Translations under genes and position numbers: made by a program
Origin: Costus lasius
Lineage: Eukaryota > Streptophyta > Magnoliopsida > Zingiberales > Costaceae
Reading direction: 5' to 3'
Length of the DNA: 64,000 bases
Assembly: GCA_027563935.2 (NCBI GenBank)
Contig: CM050447.1
Span: forward strand, 84,677,461-84,741,460
The notes under the pieces: generated by a model
What the model was told of the DNA's origin: nothing
Seen by the model: only the letters and a program-made list of their open reading frames with translations
Databases searched by the model: none
Part shown: positions 23,099 through 34,968 of the stretch, piece by piece
Layout of the letters: the number at the start of each line of letters is the position of its first letter
How positions within the stretch are numbered: the first letter of the stretch is position 1

Positions 23099-23371
23099 AT
23101 CAAGAGGTGGCCCCCGCCAGGTCACGACGTGGCACTTTGCTCCCTCACCCCATAACACATCAGAGTGATGACATCAAGAGGTGGCCCCTGTCTGATCAAG
23201 ACATGGCACTTTGCGTCTTATATCACCCTGTCACATAAAGAGTAATGACATCAAGAGGTGGCCCCTGTCTGATCAAGACATGGCACTTTGCGTCTTATAT
23301 TACCCCATCACATAAAAGAGTTATGACATCAAGAGGTGGCCCCTGTCCGACCAAGACATGGCACTTTGCGT
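23099..23371 (-). repeat. 73-78-bp tandem repeat in T1 LTR
   Basis: Four units begin ATCAAGAGGTGGCCC at 23099, 23172, 23250 and 23328. Each continues to CATGGCACTTTGCGTC or a close variant. The same array is in the other LTR at about 31038-31310. Confidence 0.9.
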
Positions 23372-24360
23372 CAAAAACCCGTTCTCCCAAAAGGTTCCTA
23401 TTGGACAACAGACACATCTTATTTCATATTTCACATAGGTGAACATATTTCACAAAGGTGGACTCCTAAGTGTCAACTAGACTCTAGGATAGTCATCACA
23501 AAAATCATATCGGGCAGGCTGAACATCAACCCCCATCACAATAATCATAATAGGCAGGCTGAACATCAACCTCCTCACATATCACAATACAGGGCTGAAA
23601 TTCAAACCCTTAACATAACACATAAGGACTATCCCCTTGAGTTCATAGTTACACCTAGCCTTAGTCCTAACCAACACATAACACATAATATTCAAAATTC
23701 TCATAATCACATAATTTTCAAAAATCTCATAACCACATAATGTTCACAATTTACATAACAACATAATATTCCAAAAATCACATAAACTCCTAATATTTAA
23801 AAATCACACAATTACATAATATTAACAATCATATAATGTAGTGTGGTCCTTAGGTTTCATGCTGATTAGTTCAGTCAAACTTTACTAGGTTATCACCCAA
23901 ATTTCTCAAACAATTTCTCAACATTGTAGTTAACAAGCATCCATAAAAATTAACATAAAACTAAAACATGAAATCATACAATTTATTTTACAAATCTCTA
24001 CATATAACCCACGGTTAACATATCATATCATCTACTAAAATTCTAAACCTTAGTTAACATGAATATCATGCTCAAAAACATTGGTTTAAAGCTTCCTAAA
24101 TTCCATAGGAGAATACCTTAAATTCCTTATTACAATTTTCGGTTTCCATAAACAATCATCAAGATTATTTTGGTTTAGCTACCATCAATAAGGTTTCGGT
24201 TTTCATTCATGCTACAAACATCATTGACTTAATGTTACCAAAGTTGATTTCGGTTTAACTATAACTAACAAGAGTTTCATACTCAAAATTCAATGATTTA
24301 ATGCTACCAAAATTTCTATAAAAATACCTTTAAATTTCATACAAATTTTCGGCTAAATAA

Positions 24361-24530
24361 TCATCATATAATCACCTTTGAAAAATTCGGTTTTCATGAT
24401 ATAATCAACCTTACAAAATTCGGTTTTCATCATATAATCAACTTTACAAAATTTGGTTTTCATGATATAATCAACCTTACAAAATTCGGTTTTCATCATA
24501 TAATCAACTTTGCAAAATTCGGTTTTAGCA
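24361..24530 (-). repeat. 36-bp tandem repeat in T1 LTR
   Basis: About five units of ATAATCAACYTTRCAAAATTYGG followed by TTTTCATSAT. The unit is a multiple of three, so the minus strand stays open and gives a false repetitive peptide. Confidence 0.9.
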
Positions 24531-25279
24531 TAGTAAGATTTCCAACAAGCGAATATATCATCTAACTCATCAATTAACACCAACAAATAGATAGAAATCA
24601 ATTAGACAACCCACTCACCTTGAACCGTGAACACCAATAAGAAAAACCCTTCCAAAAATTCGTCTAAGGCTTTGAAAGATGCTACCAAACACCAAGGAAT
24701 AATTCGCCAAAGGGAAAGAGATGGAGAAATCACCAAAATCGCCTCAAGAACTCTTCAAGAATCGCCTAAGTTCTTCAAGCCGTCGCCCAAAGTTTTTCTC
24801 CAAGCCAAAATCGCCAAAACTCTACCCTAACCGAAATTACCTACTTAAATTTCGGTTTTTAAGGTTTTAACCCTCTAACCAATTAATTCAAAAAGGGTTT
24901 AACCCATTAACCCATTAATTCAAATTTTAAAAACCCAATAATCCCATAGTTTAAGTGAAAGTCCAATAAGAGTTAATCTAACATCCAATAAGCTAGTTAA
25001 CTAATTAATTTAATTAACTTACAAATAACCAATCACTTAACCGAAATCCAATAAGGATTTAATTAATATCCAATAAGGATTTAATTAATTTATCCTAAAT
25101 TAACAACCAATAATCAACCATTAATCTCTAATTAATTTACCATAAATTAACAACCAATCACAAATCAAATAATTAACAATCAATAAATTTTACTTGAATC
25201 ATAATAAAATATCACAGTCAATAATTTTATTTAATTCGAAAATAATGCTTACCATGACTCAAGATCCTTGGATCTTACA

Positions 25280-25292
25280 TTCCTCCCTCCTT
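25280..25292 (-). promoter_or_regulatory. T1 polypurine tract
   Basis: The minus strand reads AAGGAGGGAGGAA directly before the 3' LTR, the expected plus-strand priming site. Confidence 0.85.
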
Positions 25293-25308
25293 ATAAAGCT
25301 TTAGTCCT

Positions 25309-27990
25309 CTAAAGCTCAGCATCCATATCATCAAAGAGGTAAGCATAAAATTTCCTCATATCAGCTTCAGTCTCCCATGTCGCCTCCTCAACTGACTGAT
25401 TTCCCGAGATAACCTTTACCAAAGGTATAGTCTTGTTCCTCAGAACTTTATCCTTTCTATCCACAATCCGGAGAGGTCTTTCCTCAAAAGTCAAATCACT
25501 CTGAATCTGAAGAGGTTCCAACTCCAACACATGAGATGGATCAGGATGATATTTCCTCAAAGCAGAGACATGGAATACATTATGCACATGATCCAAAGCA
25601 GGAGGTAAAGCTAACCGGTAAGCCACTGGACCAACTCTCTCAATAATATCAAAAGGGCCTACAAACCTAGGGCTCAACTTGCCCTTTTTGCCAAACCTCA
25701 TAACACCCTTAGTAGGTGACACCTTCAAGAACACATGATCCCCTACCATAAACTCCAAGGAACGACGACGGTCATCAGCATAACTCTTCTGTCTGTCCCG
25801 AGCAATTTTCAGTTTATCCCGGATCTCTCTGACCTTATCAGTAGTCTCCTGTACTGCATCAGATCTCAAAATCATTCTGTCACCAGTTTCCTCCCAACAC
25901 AAGGGAGTCCTACACCTTCTCCCATACAAAGCCTCATAAGGAGCCATCTGAATACTAGAGTGGAAGCTATTATTATAAGTAAACTCTATCAAAGATAGAT
26001 CCCGGTTCCACTCAGAACTCCAATCGACCACATAGGCTCTCAACAAATCTTCTAGAGTCTGTATAGTACGCTCCGTCTGGCCACCAGACTGAGGATGGTA
26101 TGCTGTACTAAAACTCAACTTAGTACCCAAACCTTCCTGTAAGCTCTTCCAAAATCTGGACAAAAACCGCGAGTCCCTATCAGACACAATATCAACAGGA
26201 ACTCCATGCAGTCTGACTATCTCATCAATATATAATCTAGCCAGTCTCTCTAGAGAATAAGTCATCTTAATCGGAAGAAAATGGGCTGACTTAGTGAGTC
26301 TATCAACAATCACCCAAATAGCATCATGACCCAATCTGGTTCTGGGCAAACCACATACAAAATCCATACTGATACATTCCCACTTCCACTCAGGAATAGG
26401 AAGAGACTGCAACAAACCACCAGGCTTCTGATGTTCAGCCTTTACAGTCTGACAGGTTAAACACCTAGAGACAAAATCATATACCTCTTTCTTCATACCC
26501 GGCCACCAAAAACTTTTCTTGAGGTCCTGATACATCTTAGTCACACCAGGATGTAGAGAATATTTGGAGTTATGGCTGTCCTCCAATATTTCTTTCCTCA
26601 AGCTTGGTTCCTCAGGGACACATACCCTTCCACGAAACCGAAGAATACCATCATCAGACAGGCTAAAATCCTGAACTGCGCCATCAACCAAACTATCCCT
26701 GATCTGAACTAATCTCGGATCCATAGACTGCTGATCTCTGATCTTCTGCAACAAAGCAGACTGTACTCTGAGAAAAGCCACATAACCCGACTGAACTCTA
26801 GGAGTAACACTGATCCTGAGATCGCTGAACTCCTGCAGTAACCGCCACTCACTGACTCGTAGTGCCGCTACTGAAGTAACTGGATGTCTGCTCAGAGCAT
26901 CCGCTACTACATTGGCCTTTCCCGCCTGATACTGTATAGAGAAGTCATAATCTTTGATCAACTCCATCCATCTTCTCTGTCTCATGTTCAACTCCTTCTG
27001 AGTGAAGATATACTTGAGACTCTGGTGATCAGTGAACAGATCAAACTCTTGACCCAACAAATAGTGACGCCATATCTTCAAAGCAAAGACTACGGCCGCC
27101 AACTCTAAATCATGAGTAGGGTAGTTCAATTCATACTCCTTCAGTTGTCTCGAAGCATAGGCTACTACAGAACCCTTCTGCATCAAGACACAACCCAACC
27201 CTTTGCCTGAAGCATCTGTATAGACAGTAAACCTTTCCCCATCACTAGGAATAATGAGGATCGGTGTACTAGTCAACCTTCTCTTCAGCTCCTGGAAGCT
27301 CTCTTCACACTTATCATCCCAAATAAACTTAGCCTCCTTTCTGGTTAATTTAGTTAAAGGACCCGCCAACTTGGAGAATCCCTCAACAAATCGCCGGTAG
27401 TAACCTGCCAAACCCAGAAAACTCCTGATCTCAGTAGCACTAGTCGGTCTTCCCCAATTAAGAATGGCTTGCACTTTAACTGGATCCACAGACACCCCCT
27501 GACCAGAAATCACATGCCCAAGGAAACTAATCTTTTCCAGCCAGAATTCACACTTACTAGCCTTGGCATATAATCGGTTCTTCCTCAAGATCTCCAATAC
27601 TCTGCGCAAATCACCGACATGATCTGAGGTAGTCTGAGAGTACACCAATATATCGTCTATAAAGACCACCACACAAGAGTCAAGCAACTCATGGAATACC
27701 CTGTTCATCAAATCCATGAAGACAGCAGGTGCATTTGTCAGTCCAAAAGGCATAACTAAAAATTCGAAATGCCCATACCTGGTCCTGAAAGCAGTCTTAA
27801 ATATATCCTCATCCTTGACCCTAAGCTGATAATACCCTGATCTCAGATCAATCTTAGAGAACACTGTAGCTCCCTGTAATTGATCAAATAGATCATCAAT
27901 TCTGGGAAGAGGATACTTATTCTTGATAGTCACTTGGTTAAGCTGCCTGTAGTCTATACACATCCTCAGGGTTCCATCTTTTTTCTTCAC
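25309..27990 (-). pseudogene. pol: T1 pol, RT-RNase H-IN-chromodomain part (893 aa open)
   Basis: RT has catalytic Asp at about 48 ([12 protein letters not shown]) and FIDD at 110-113. RNase H has YTDAS (Asp 259), Glu 296 and Asp 321. Integrase has a zinc motif with H473, H480, C510 and C513 and core Asp 543, Asp 604 and Glu 640 (35 residues between the last two). The C-terminal tail (about 825-890, [15 protein letters not shown]) is the chromodomain-like end of Tekay/Del elements, thought to direct insertion to heterochromatin. The frame is complete to its stop, but it is separated from the protease part by a one-base deletion near 27991. Confidence 0.92.
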
Positions 27991-28763
27991 AATAACACTG
28001 GCGCTCCCCAGGGAGAAGCACTAGGCCGAATGTACCCTTTCTCTAGCAATTCCTCCAGTTGTTTCTTAAGCTCGGCCAACTCTGAAGTAGCCATACGATA
28101 AGGAGCTCTGGAGATAGGTGCCGTACCTGGCGCCAACTCAATGCCAAACTCCACTTCTCTAATTGGTGGCAAGCCTGAAAATTCTTCAGAGAACACATCA
28201 GGAAATTCTTTCACCACCGCCATCTGAGTCAGATCAGAAGTAGACTCATCCTGCACCTTAACATGCGCAAGATAACCCTTGCACCCATTAGCAAGTAATT
28301 TCCTGGCCTGCAGGAAAGATATCACATGCGGTCCTTGGTCTGACACTAGACCTCTCACAAACAGTCGATTCCCATCTAACAAATTCAAAGTGATTACTTT
28401 CTCAAAGCAATCCACCGAGGCATGATGGGAAGACAACCAATCCATTCCTAAAATGATATCATAATCTTGCATGTCTAGGAGGATTAAATCCACTAGAAAC
28501 TCATAACCCTCTACATGTACCACACAATCAGCACACACAGTATCTGTAGATAACGATTTTCCTAAGGGAGTACTCACAGACACAACATAATCTAGCATCT
28601 TAGGTACAACAGGTAAACATGCAGCAAACTTAACAGATACAAAAGATAAATTTGCACCAGGGTCAAATAATATGCGGGCTAACTGATCAAATACGAATAA
28701 AGTACCTTCCACGACGGATCGGGAAGCTCGTGTATCCTTCTCAGCCACAGCATACACTCTAGT
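27987..28763 (-). pseudogene. pol: T1 pol, protease and start of RT
   Basis: Contains the retropepsin-like motif LFDPGANLSFV (Asp about 32 of this segment) and IILGMDWL, then the RT start ([34 protein letters not shown]). The frame ends where one base is missing in the short T run after PVL; the RT continues in another frame with [17 protein letters not shown]. It is in frame with Gag upstream, from which a single TAG (28764-28766) separates it. Confidence 0.88.
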
Positions 28764-29900
28764 CTAGACTGTAGGCTTATCTGCGCCTCTAGGTTGCATC
28801 TCAGGTTCTCTGCAGTCCTTAGCCATGTGCCCTGGTTTCTTACACCTGAAGCATACACCATTCTTCCTATGGCAGTCTTTCACTAGATGTCCCTTGAGCC
28901 CACAATGACTACAAGTGATACCGTTTCTTGCCTCCCTGGCATCCCTGAACTGCTGTGGTGCATCCCTGGACTGCTGCGGTGCCTTGTAGGAGTAAGGCTT
29001 ATACCTGCTCTTCTTATAATCTTTATGCCTAGGGTACTTCTTACCCTTGCCGCCACTGCCATGCTGAGGAACCGCCGCCTCAGCTGCAGGAACTACTGTC
29101 ACGGCAACATGAGAACTCCTCTCAGATATATATCTCTCAATGGTGCGCGCTCGCCCAACAGTTTCAACATAGGTCTCCAAGTGTTGAGCACCAACCTGCT
29201 CTCTAATGTCCCATCTGAGACCTCTGAGAAACTTGGTAGCTCTCCTCTTTTCAGTGTTTATCAGATGAGGAGCATACTTTCCCAATTTCGTGAACTGTAA
29301 TTCATACTGGTCCACTGTCATATCACCCTGCTCCAGGTGAATAAATTCCACCTCTCGGTCCTCAACCAAGCTATCTGGGAAATACTTCTCGTTAAATCGA
29401 GACAAGAAGTAAGGCCAGTCTACAGTCTCATGTCTTTCTTCGGCAAGTCTCACCACGCCTTTCCACCACTCATCTGCGTCAGCACGCATCATGTAGGTGG
29501 TCAGACATAACTTGTCTTCGTCCGAGCAACGCATAACTTGGAAAATCTTTTCCAAGCACAGCTGCCAATTTTCGGCATTACTGGATTCTGAGCCCCCATA
29601 AAAAGAGCTGGGACCCAGTTTCTGGAATTCACTCACAAGTGAAGCATAACGCCTGTGAGCGCCCTCCTGAGAGTCATCCCCCACTGCTCGAGTAGTAGTC
29701 TGGGGTCTCTCTTGAGTCAGCTGCCGCAAAAGCTGCTGTTGTGCTTCTTGGTGCTGAGTCTGCTGCTGCTGCAGCATCTGAGCTTGCCTTTCTATCATAG
29801 CACCTTGTTGCTGAACCATGCCAGTTAGAGCCTCAATAGTTCTCGTGAGGTTCGGGGTCTGCTCGCCCTCATCACTAGCATTTCCTCTGGTTCGCACCAT
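28764..29900 (-). CDS. gag: T1 Gag, 378 aa
   Basis: The N-terminus has a Gln-rich coiled-coil-like stretch (about 29-60), followed by the retrotransposon Gag domain (WWKGVVRLAEE, FNEKYFPDSLVEDREVEFIHLEQG). Two zinc knuckles follow: CSHCGLKGHLVKDC (330-343) and CFRCKKPGHMAKDC (350-363). It would form the particle and bind RNA. It ends at TAG 28764-28766; pol follows in the same frame. The codon after the stop is ACT, not the CAR-YYA context known for efficient readthrough, so a Gln-to-stop mutation is more likely than programmed readthrough. Confidence 0.9.
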   Translation of the reverse strand: MVRTRGNASDEGEQTPNLTRTIEALTGMVQQQGAMIERQAQMLQQQQTQHQEAQQQLLRQLTQERPQTTTRAVGDDSQEGAHRRYASLVSEFQKLGPSSFYGGSESSNAENWQLCLEKIFQVMRCSDEDKLCLTTYMMRADADEWWKGVVRLAEERHETVDWPYFLSRFNEKYFPDSLVEDREVEFIHLEQGDMTVDQYELQFTKLGKYAPHLINTEKRRATKFLRGLRWDIREQVGAQHLETYVETVGRARTIERYISERSSHVAVTVVPAAEAAVPQHGSGGKGKKYPRHKDYKKSRYKPYSYKAPQQSRDAPQQFRDAREARNGITCSHCGLKGHLVKDCHRKNGVCFRCKKPGHMAKDCREPEMQPRGADKPTV

Positions 29901-30049
29901 CTTAAATTCAAATTCCTACACGCACATATCATAGTCACACACATATCATAGTCAGGAAAACAATCATAAACCTAATAGGTGTCTAGCAATACACAAACAT
30001 GTTTTCCCCCAAACTAAGTTTTAGCTAGCCAACTGCTCTGATACCATTC
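29901..30049 (-). other. T1 leader with primer-binding site
   Basis: A short leader between the 5' LTR and gag. The complement of GCTCTGATACCA (30035-30046) is TGGTATCAGAGC, the initiator-Met tRNA primer site, three bases inside the LTR edge. Confidence 0.9.
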
Positions 30050-33000
30050 TGTAACATCCCACATTCTTAACCCCAAACAAATGGCACAATTCATAAAAGA
30101 AACAGGATGTTTCATATAAGATCGATCATATGCTAGGTAAAACCGAGTTCAAGAAAACACGATCTGAAAAATTTCCATAAATCCATACACACAAATTCAC
30201 AAAACTCAAATCTCATAAATCTCGTAAGGGTACCTGCCACCACGCAATCCTTGCACTAGACATATGCAAGGCAACAGTTATATCAAAACCGATTAAAATT
30301 CATAAAATCCATAAAGGTACCTGCCACCAGGCAATACTTGCACTAGACATATGCAAGTTACAGTTGTATCAAAACCGATTGCAAAAATACACATCAACTT
30401 CAATTTCAAAACAAATCCACAAAATCGATTTTTATAAACTGACACCAAACACCGAAACCAGGCTGAAGCCCGCGGTGACACAAAAATCAAACTCAGTTAA
30501 CTGCCACAATCTGGCAACACAAATTCACATAGTTCACATAAATCATATGGTTTAGCCACAACCGGCCCCAGAAAATTTTAGCATAAAAGTTCTTAAGCAG
30601 CAAACATAATATCCACGCCAATGTTACTCATGAAATGCGCCCCTGCTCTATGCCTGAAAATAATGAGGGGTGAGCTACACAGCCCAGTGAGTGGATAGTC
30701 TAAATCGACCATCCAGAACATACATTCAAAAATATAGGCAGATTATTTTAAAAATCTTTAACAGGAACATTATGTCAACATATAACAAAATAAAGAAACA
30801 AAGATCATATAAACAGTCAGATGTACACACTAGCATATAACAAACTCATGTTCACAAACTCAGGTTCTAGAGTTTTACTCTAACCCAATTAAACACATAT
30901 ATTTTAAACCAACTAAACACACCATACTTAATTAACCTAGTTGTCCAGCATATTCAGTAGTGACCAATATGGTCTAACCCGGCTTGGCCAAAGCACTGGG
31001 AGCCGCATGCAACACATAAACATGGATAGTGAGTAGAATCAAGAGGTGGCCCCCGCCAGGTCACGACGTGGCACTTTGCTCCCTCACCCCATAACACATC
31101 AGAGTGATGACATCAAGAGGTGGCCCCTGTCTGATCAAGACATGGCACTTTGTGTCTTATATCACCCTGTCACATAAAGAGTAATGACATCAAGAGGTGG
31201 CCCCTGTCTGATCAAGACATGGCACTTTGCGTCTTATATTACCCCATCACATAAAAGAGTTATGACATCAAGAGGTGGCCCCTGTCCGACCAAGACATGG
31301 CACTTTGCGTCAAAAACCCGTTCTCCCAAAAGGTTCCTACTGGACAACAGACACATCTTATTTCATATTTCACATAGGTGAACATATTTCACAAAGGTGG
31401 ACTCCTAAGTGTCAACTAGACTCTAGTATAGTCATCACAAAAATCATATCAGGCAGGCTGAACATCAACCCCCATCACAATAATCATAATAGGCAGGCTG
31501 AACATCAACCTCCTCACATATCACAATACAGGGCTGAAATTCAAACCCTTAACATAACACATAAGGACTATCCCCTTGAGTTCATAGTTACACCTAGCCT
31601 TAGTCCTAACCAACACATAACACATAATATTCAAAATTCTCATAATCACATAATTTTCAAAAATCTCATAACCACATAATGTTCACAATTTACATAACAA
31701 CATAATATTCCAAAAATCACATAAACTCCTAATATTTAAAAATCACACAATTACATAATATTAACAATCATATAATGTAGTGTGGTCCTTAGGTTTCATG
31801 CTGATTAGTTCAGTCAAACTTTACTAGGTTATCACCCAAATTTCTCAAACAATTTCTCAACATTGTAGTTAACAAGCATCCATAAAAATTAACATAAAAC
31901 TAAAACATGAAATCATACAATTTATTTTACAAATCTCTACATATAACCCACGGTTAACATATCATATCATCTACTAAAATTCTAAACCTTAGTTAACATG
32001 AATATCATGCTCAAAAACATTGGTTTAAAGCTTCCTAAATTCCATAGGAGAATACCTTAAATTCCTTATTACAATTTTCGGTTTCCATAAACAATCATCA
32101 AGATTATTTTGGTTTAGCTACCATCAATAAGGTTTCGGTTTTCATTCATGCTACAAACATCATTGACTTAATGTTACCAAAGTTGATTTCGGTTTAACTA
32201 TAACTAACAAGAGTTTCATACTCAAAATTCAATGATTTAATGCTACCAAAATTTCTATAAAAATACCTTTAAATTTCATACAAATTTTCGGCTAAATAAT
32301 CATCATATAATCACCTTTGAAAAATTCGGTTTTCATGATATAATCAACCTTACAAAATTCGGTTTTCATCATATAATCAACTTTACAAAATTTGGTTTTC
32401 ATGATATAATCAACCTTACAAAATTCGGTTTTCATCATATAATCAACTTTGCAAAATTCGGTTTTAGCATAGTAAGATTTCCAACAAGCGAATATATCAT
32501 CTAACTCATCAATTAACACCAACAAATAGATAGAAATCAATTAGACAACCCACTCACCTTGAACCGTGAACACCAATAAGAAAAACCCTTCCAAAAATTC
32601 GTCTAAGGCTTTGAAAGATGCTACCAAACACCAAGGAATAATTCGCCAAAGGGAAAGAGATGGAGAAATCACCAAAATCGCCTCAAGAACTCTTCAAGAA
32701 TCGCCTAAGTTCTTCAAGCCGTCGCCCAAAGTTTTTCTCCAAGCCAAAATCGCCAAAACTCTACCCTAACCGAAATTACCTACTTAAATTTCGGTTTTTA
32801 AGGTTTTAACCCTCTAACCAATTAATTCAAAAAGGGTTTAACCCATTAACCCATTAATTCAAATTTTAAAAACCCAATAATCCCATAGTTTAAGTGAAAG
32901 TCCAATAAGAGTTAATCTAACATCCAATAAGCTAGTTAACTAATTAATTTAATTAACTTACAAATAACCAATCACTTAACCGAAATCCAATAAGGATTTA

Positions 33001-33218
33001 ATTAATATCCAATAAGGATTTAATTAATTTATCCTAAATTAACAACCAATAATCAACCATTAATCTCTAATTAATTTACCATAAATTAACAACCAATCAC
33101 AAATCAAATAATTAACAATCAATAAATTTTACTTGAATCATAATAAAATATCACAGTCAATAATTTTATTTAATTCAAAAATAATGCTTACCATGACTCA
33201 AGATCCTTGGATCTTACA
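30050..33218 (-). repeat. T1 5' LTR
   Basis: The second copy of the 3169-bp LTR, nearly identical to the one at 22111-25279. The differences seen are single bases at about 31152, 31340, 31427, 31450 and 33177. It is followed by the duplicated AGAAT. Confidence 0.95.
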
Positions 33219-33610
33219 AGAATGGTCAATGACCTCAAGTCAAGGGATCAATGCATCTCCTGTCACTTGTGAGGATAACTCATGACACCAAGTCATAGCC
33301 TCACAGCGTGTCTATCCAGTATATCCTCCAATGATACACCCATGTGTCTGCGTTAGCACCACGTGCCTAACCAGCCCACATACCAGTCTCTCAAGTACCA
33401 GAGTTGTCCTATATCCACTCAGGTACATCGACTGGGGACTATAGTTCGAGCACAGATCCAATCTGTCTCCAGGGACATTATCATGTAAGTACACAATCGC
33501 AGGTGTAGACAAACAATGATAACGACAATGCCAGAAAGATATATTTTAATATCAGAGTCAAGTAGTACAAAGATGGACCAAAACTAGGTCCTAGGGCATA
33601 TACACCAACA
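33219..33610 (-). repeat. B1 3' LTR, right part
   Basis: Resumes after the T1 insertion with the duplicated AGAAT and ends ATACACCAACA (plus), which is TGTTGGTGTAT on the coding strand. The polypurine tract is the complement of ATCTTCCACTT (33611-33621). Both parts together give an LTR of about 2.1 kb. Confidence 0.8.
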
Positions 33611-33628
33611 ATCTTCCACTTGCACTAA

Positions 33629-34968
33629 GACCTAGAGGTTGAGCAACCTCAACCCCATATCTCTAGTACGACCATCATGCTTCTGCTGCGCCAAAGCCTT
33701 GGTCAGTGGGTCTGCTAGATTGCTCTCTGTGTCAACTCTGCTAATCTTGACATCACCTCGATCAATGATCTCTTTGATCAGGCGAAATCTCTTGAGTATG
33801 TGTTTGGACCTTTGATGAGACCGTGGTTCCTTAGTATGTGCAGTTCCCATTGTTGTCATAGTAGAGCTCAATGGGATTCATTGCACTTGGAACCACCTGA
33901 AGTTCAGAAAAGAACTTTCTGATCCAAACGGCTTCATTGGCTGCCTCAGAAGCAACCACATACTCAGCTTCGGTTGTAGAATTAGCTATGGTGGATTGCT
34001 TGAAGCTCTTCCAGCATACAGCACCTCCAACCATCTTAAACTAATAGCTGGTCTGCGATCTGAAGTCGTCAGGATCAGACTGGAATGACTCATCAGTGAA
34101 GCCCTGCACACTGAGTTCTTCCTGTCCCCCGTAGACTTTATAGAATAAATGCTTAGTCCCTTTCAGGATACTCAAGGATATTCTTTACAGCCACCCAGTG
34201 CTGTAAACTAGGATTGGATTGGTATCGGCTGGTTATGCTCACAACATAAGCCACAACTGGTCTAGTACACAACATTGCACACATGATCGATCCCACCGCC
34301 GAAGCATAGGGCACTCGACTCATGTCATCTCTCTCAGGCTCTGTGTTGGTACACTGGTTCTTTGAGAGAGTAAGGCCATGTCTCACTGGAAGGTATCCCT
34401 TCTTGGATTGCTCCAAGTTGAACCTCTCCAGGGCCTTATCAATGTGGGTACTCTGACTAAGGGCCAAGAGCCTCTTGGATCTATCCCGGTAGATCCTCAC
34501 GCCTAGAATATAGGCGGCCTCCCCTAAGTCCTTCATCTCAAAACACTCCCCTAACCATGTCTTCACAGCTTGAAGACTAGGGATGTCGTTTTCGATGAGC
34601 AGTATGTCATCGACATACATGATCAGAAAAGTCACCAAGCTCCCACTGAATTTTCTGTATACACAGGCGTCATCTTCGCTTTTGATAAAGCTATAATCTC
34701 TCACAGCTTCATCAAACTGAAGATTCTAACTTCGAGATGCTTGCTTTAATCCGTAAATGGATTTCTTTAGCCTGCAGACTTTACTAGTATCTGCAGGATG
34801 GATGAAGTCATTAGGTTGTGTCATATACACATCCTTAGTTAGCTTCCCGTTAAGGAATGCTGTCTTCACATCCATCTGCCATATCTCATAGTCATGATAT
34901 GCAGCTATAGCAAGCAGAATCCGAATGGATTTGATCATGGCAACTGGTGAGAAGGTTTCATCATAGTC
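33629..34968 (-). pseudogene. pol: B1 pol: RT and RNase H, decayed
   Basis: RNase H pieces (TTEAEYVVASEAANEAVWIRKF; DPLTKALAQQKH) lie at about 33632-34034. RT with MYVDDILL lies at 34153-34704, and the MDVKTAFLNGK motif at about 34726-34938. The frame is broken by several changes: a TAG for Trp in the SRSW motif at about 34725, a frameshift near 34165, and more stops near 34035-34050. This is the catalytic half of a dead copia polyprotein. It is interrupted by A4 at 34969. Confidence 0.85.
34964..34968. repeat. A4 target-site duplication, left (TAGTC)
   Basis: TAGTC before the A4 LTR, matched by TAGTC at 44086-44090. When the element is removed, the B1 pol sequence joins across it. Confidence 0.92.

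Larger units (their letters stand above)
22111..25279 (-). repeat. T1 3' LTR
   Basis: A 3169-bp LTR from TGTAACATCCCACATT to GGATCTTACA on the plus strand. It carries internal direct repeats: a two-copy block of about 90 bp (22287-22455), about four copies of a 73-78-bp unit (23099-23371) and about five copies of a 36-bp unit (24361-24530). It is AT-rich and has no gene; short frames are products of the repeats. Confidence 0.95.
22111..33218 (-). mobile_element. Tekay/Del-type chromovirus T1
   Basis: A complete-length gypsy element of 11108 bp on the minus strand. It has two LTRs of 3169 bp (TGTAAGATCC...GGGATGTTACA), a tRNA-iMet-type primer site, Gag, PR-RT-RNase H-IN with a C-terminal chromodomain-like tail, a polypurine tract and a perfect 5-bp duplication. 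I counted about five differences between the LTRs, so the insertion is recent. Pol has one stop and one frameshift, so the copy is probably non-autonomous despite its youth. Confidence 0.95.

Noticed and set aside
23099..23371. CRISPR-like array of spaced repeats
   Set aside because: The spacers are themselves similar, the unit is a simple tandem of 73-78 bp, and it lies in a plant LTR.
24353..24601. Repetitive peptide with a 12-residue period (KTEFCKVDYMM type)
   Set aside because: Made by the 36-bp tandem repeat of the Tekay LTR read in an open frame; no evidence of a gene, and the same frame is in both LTRs.
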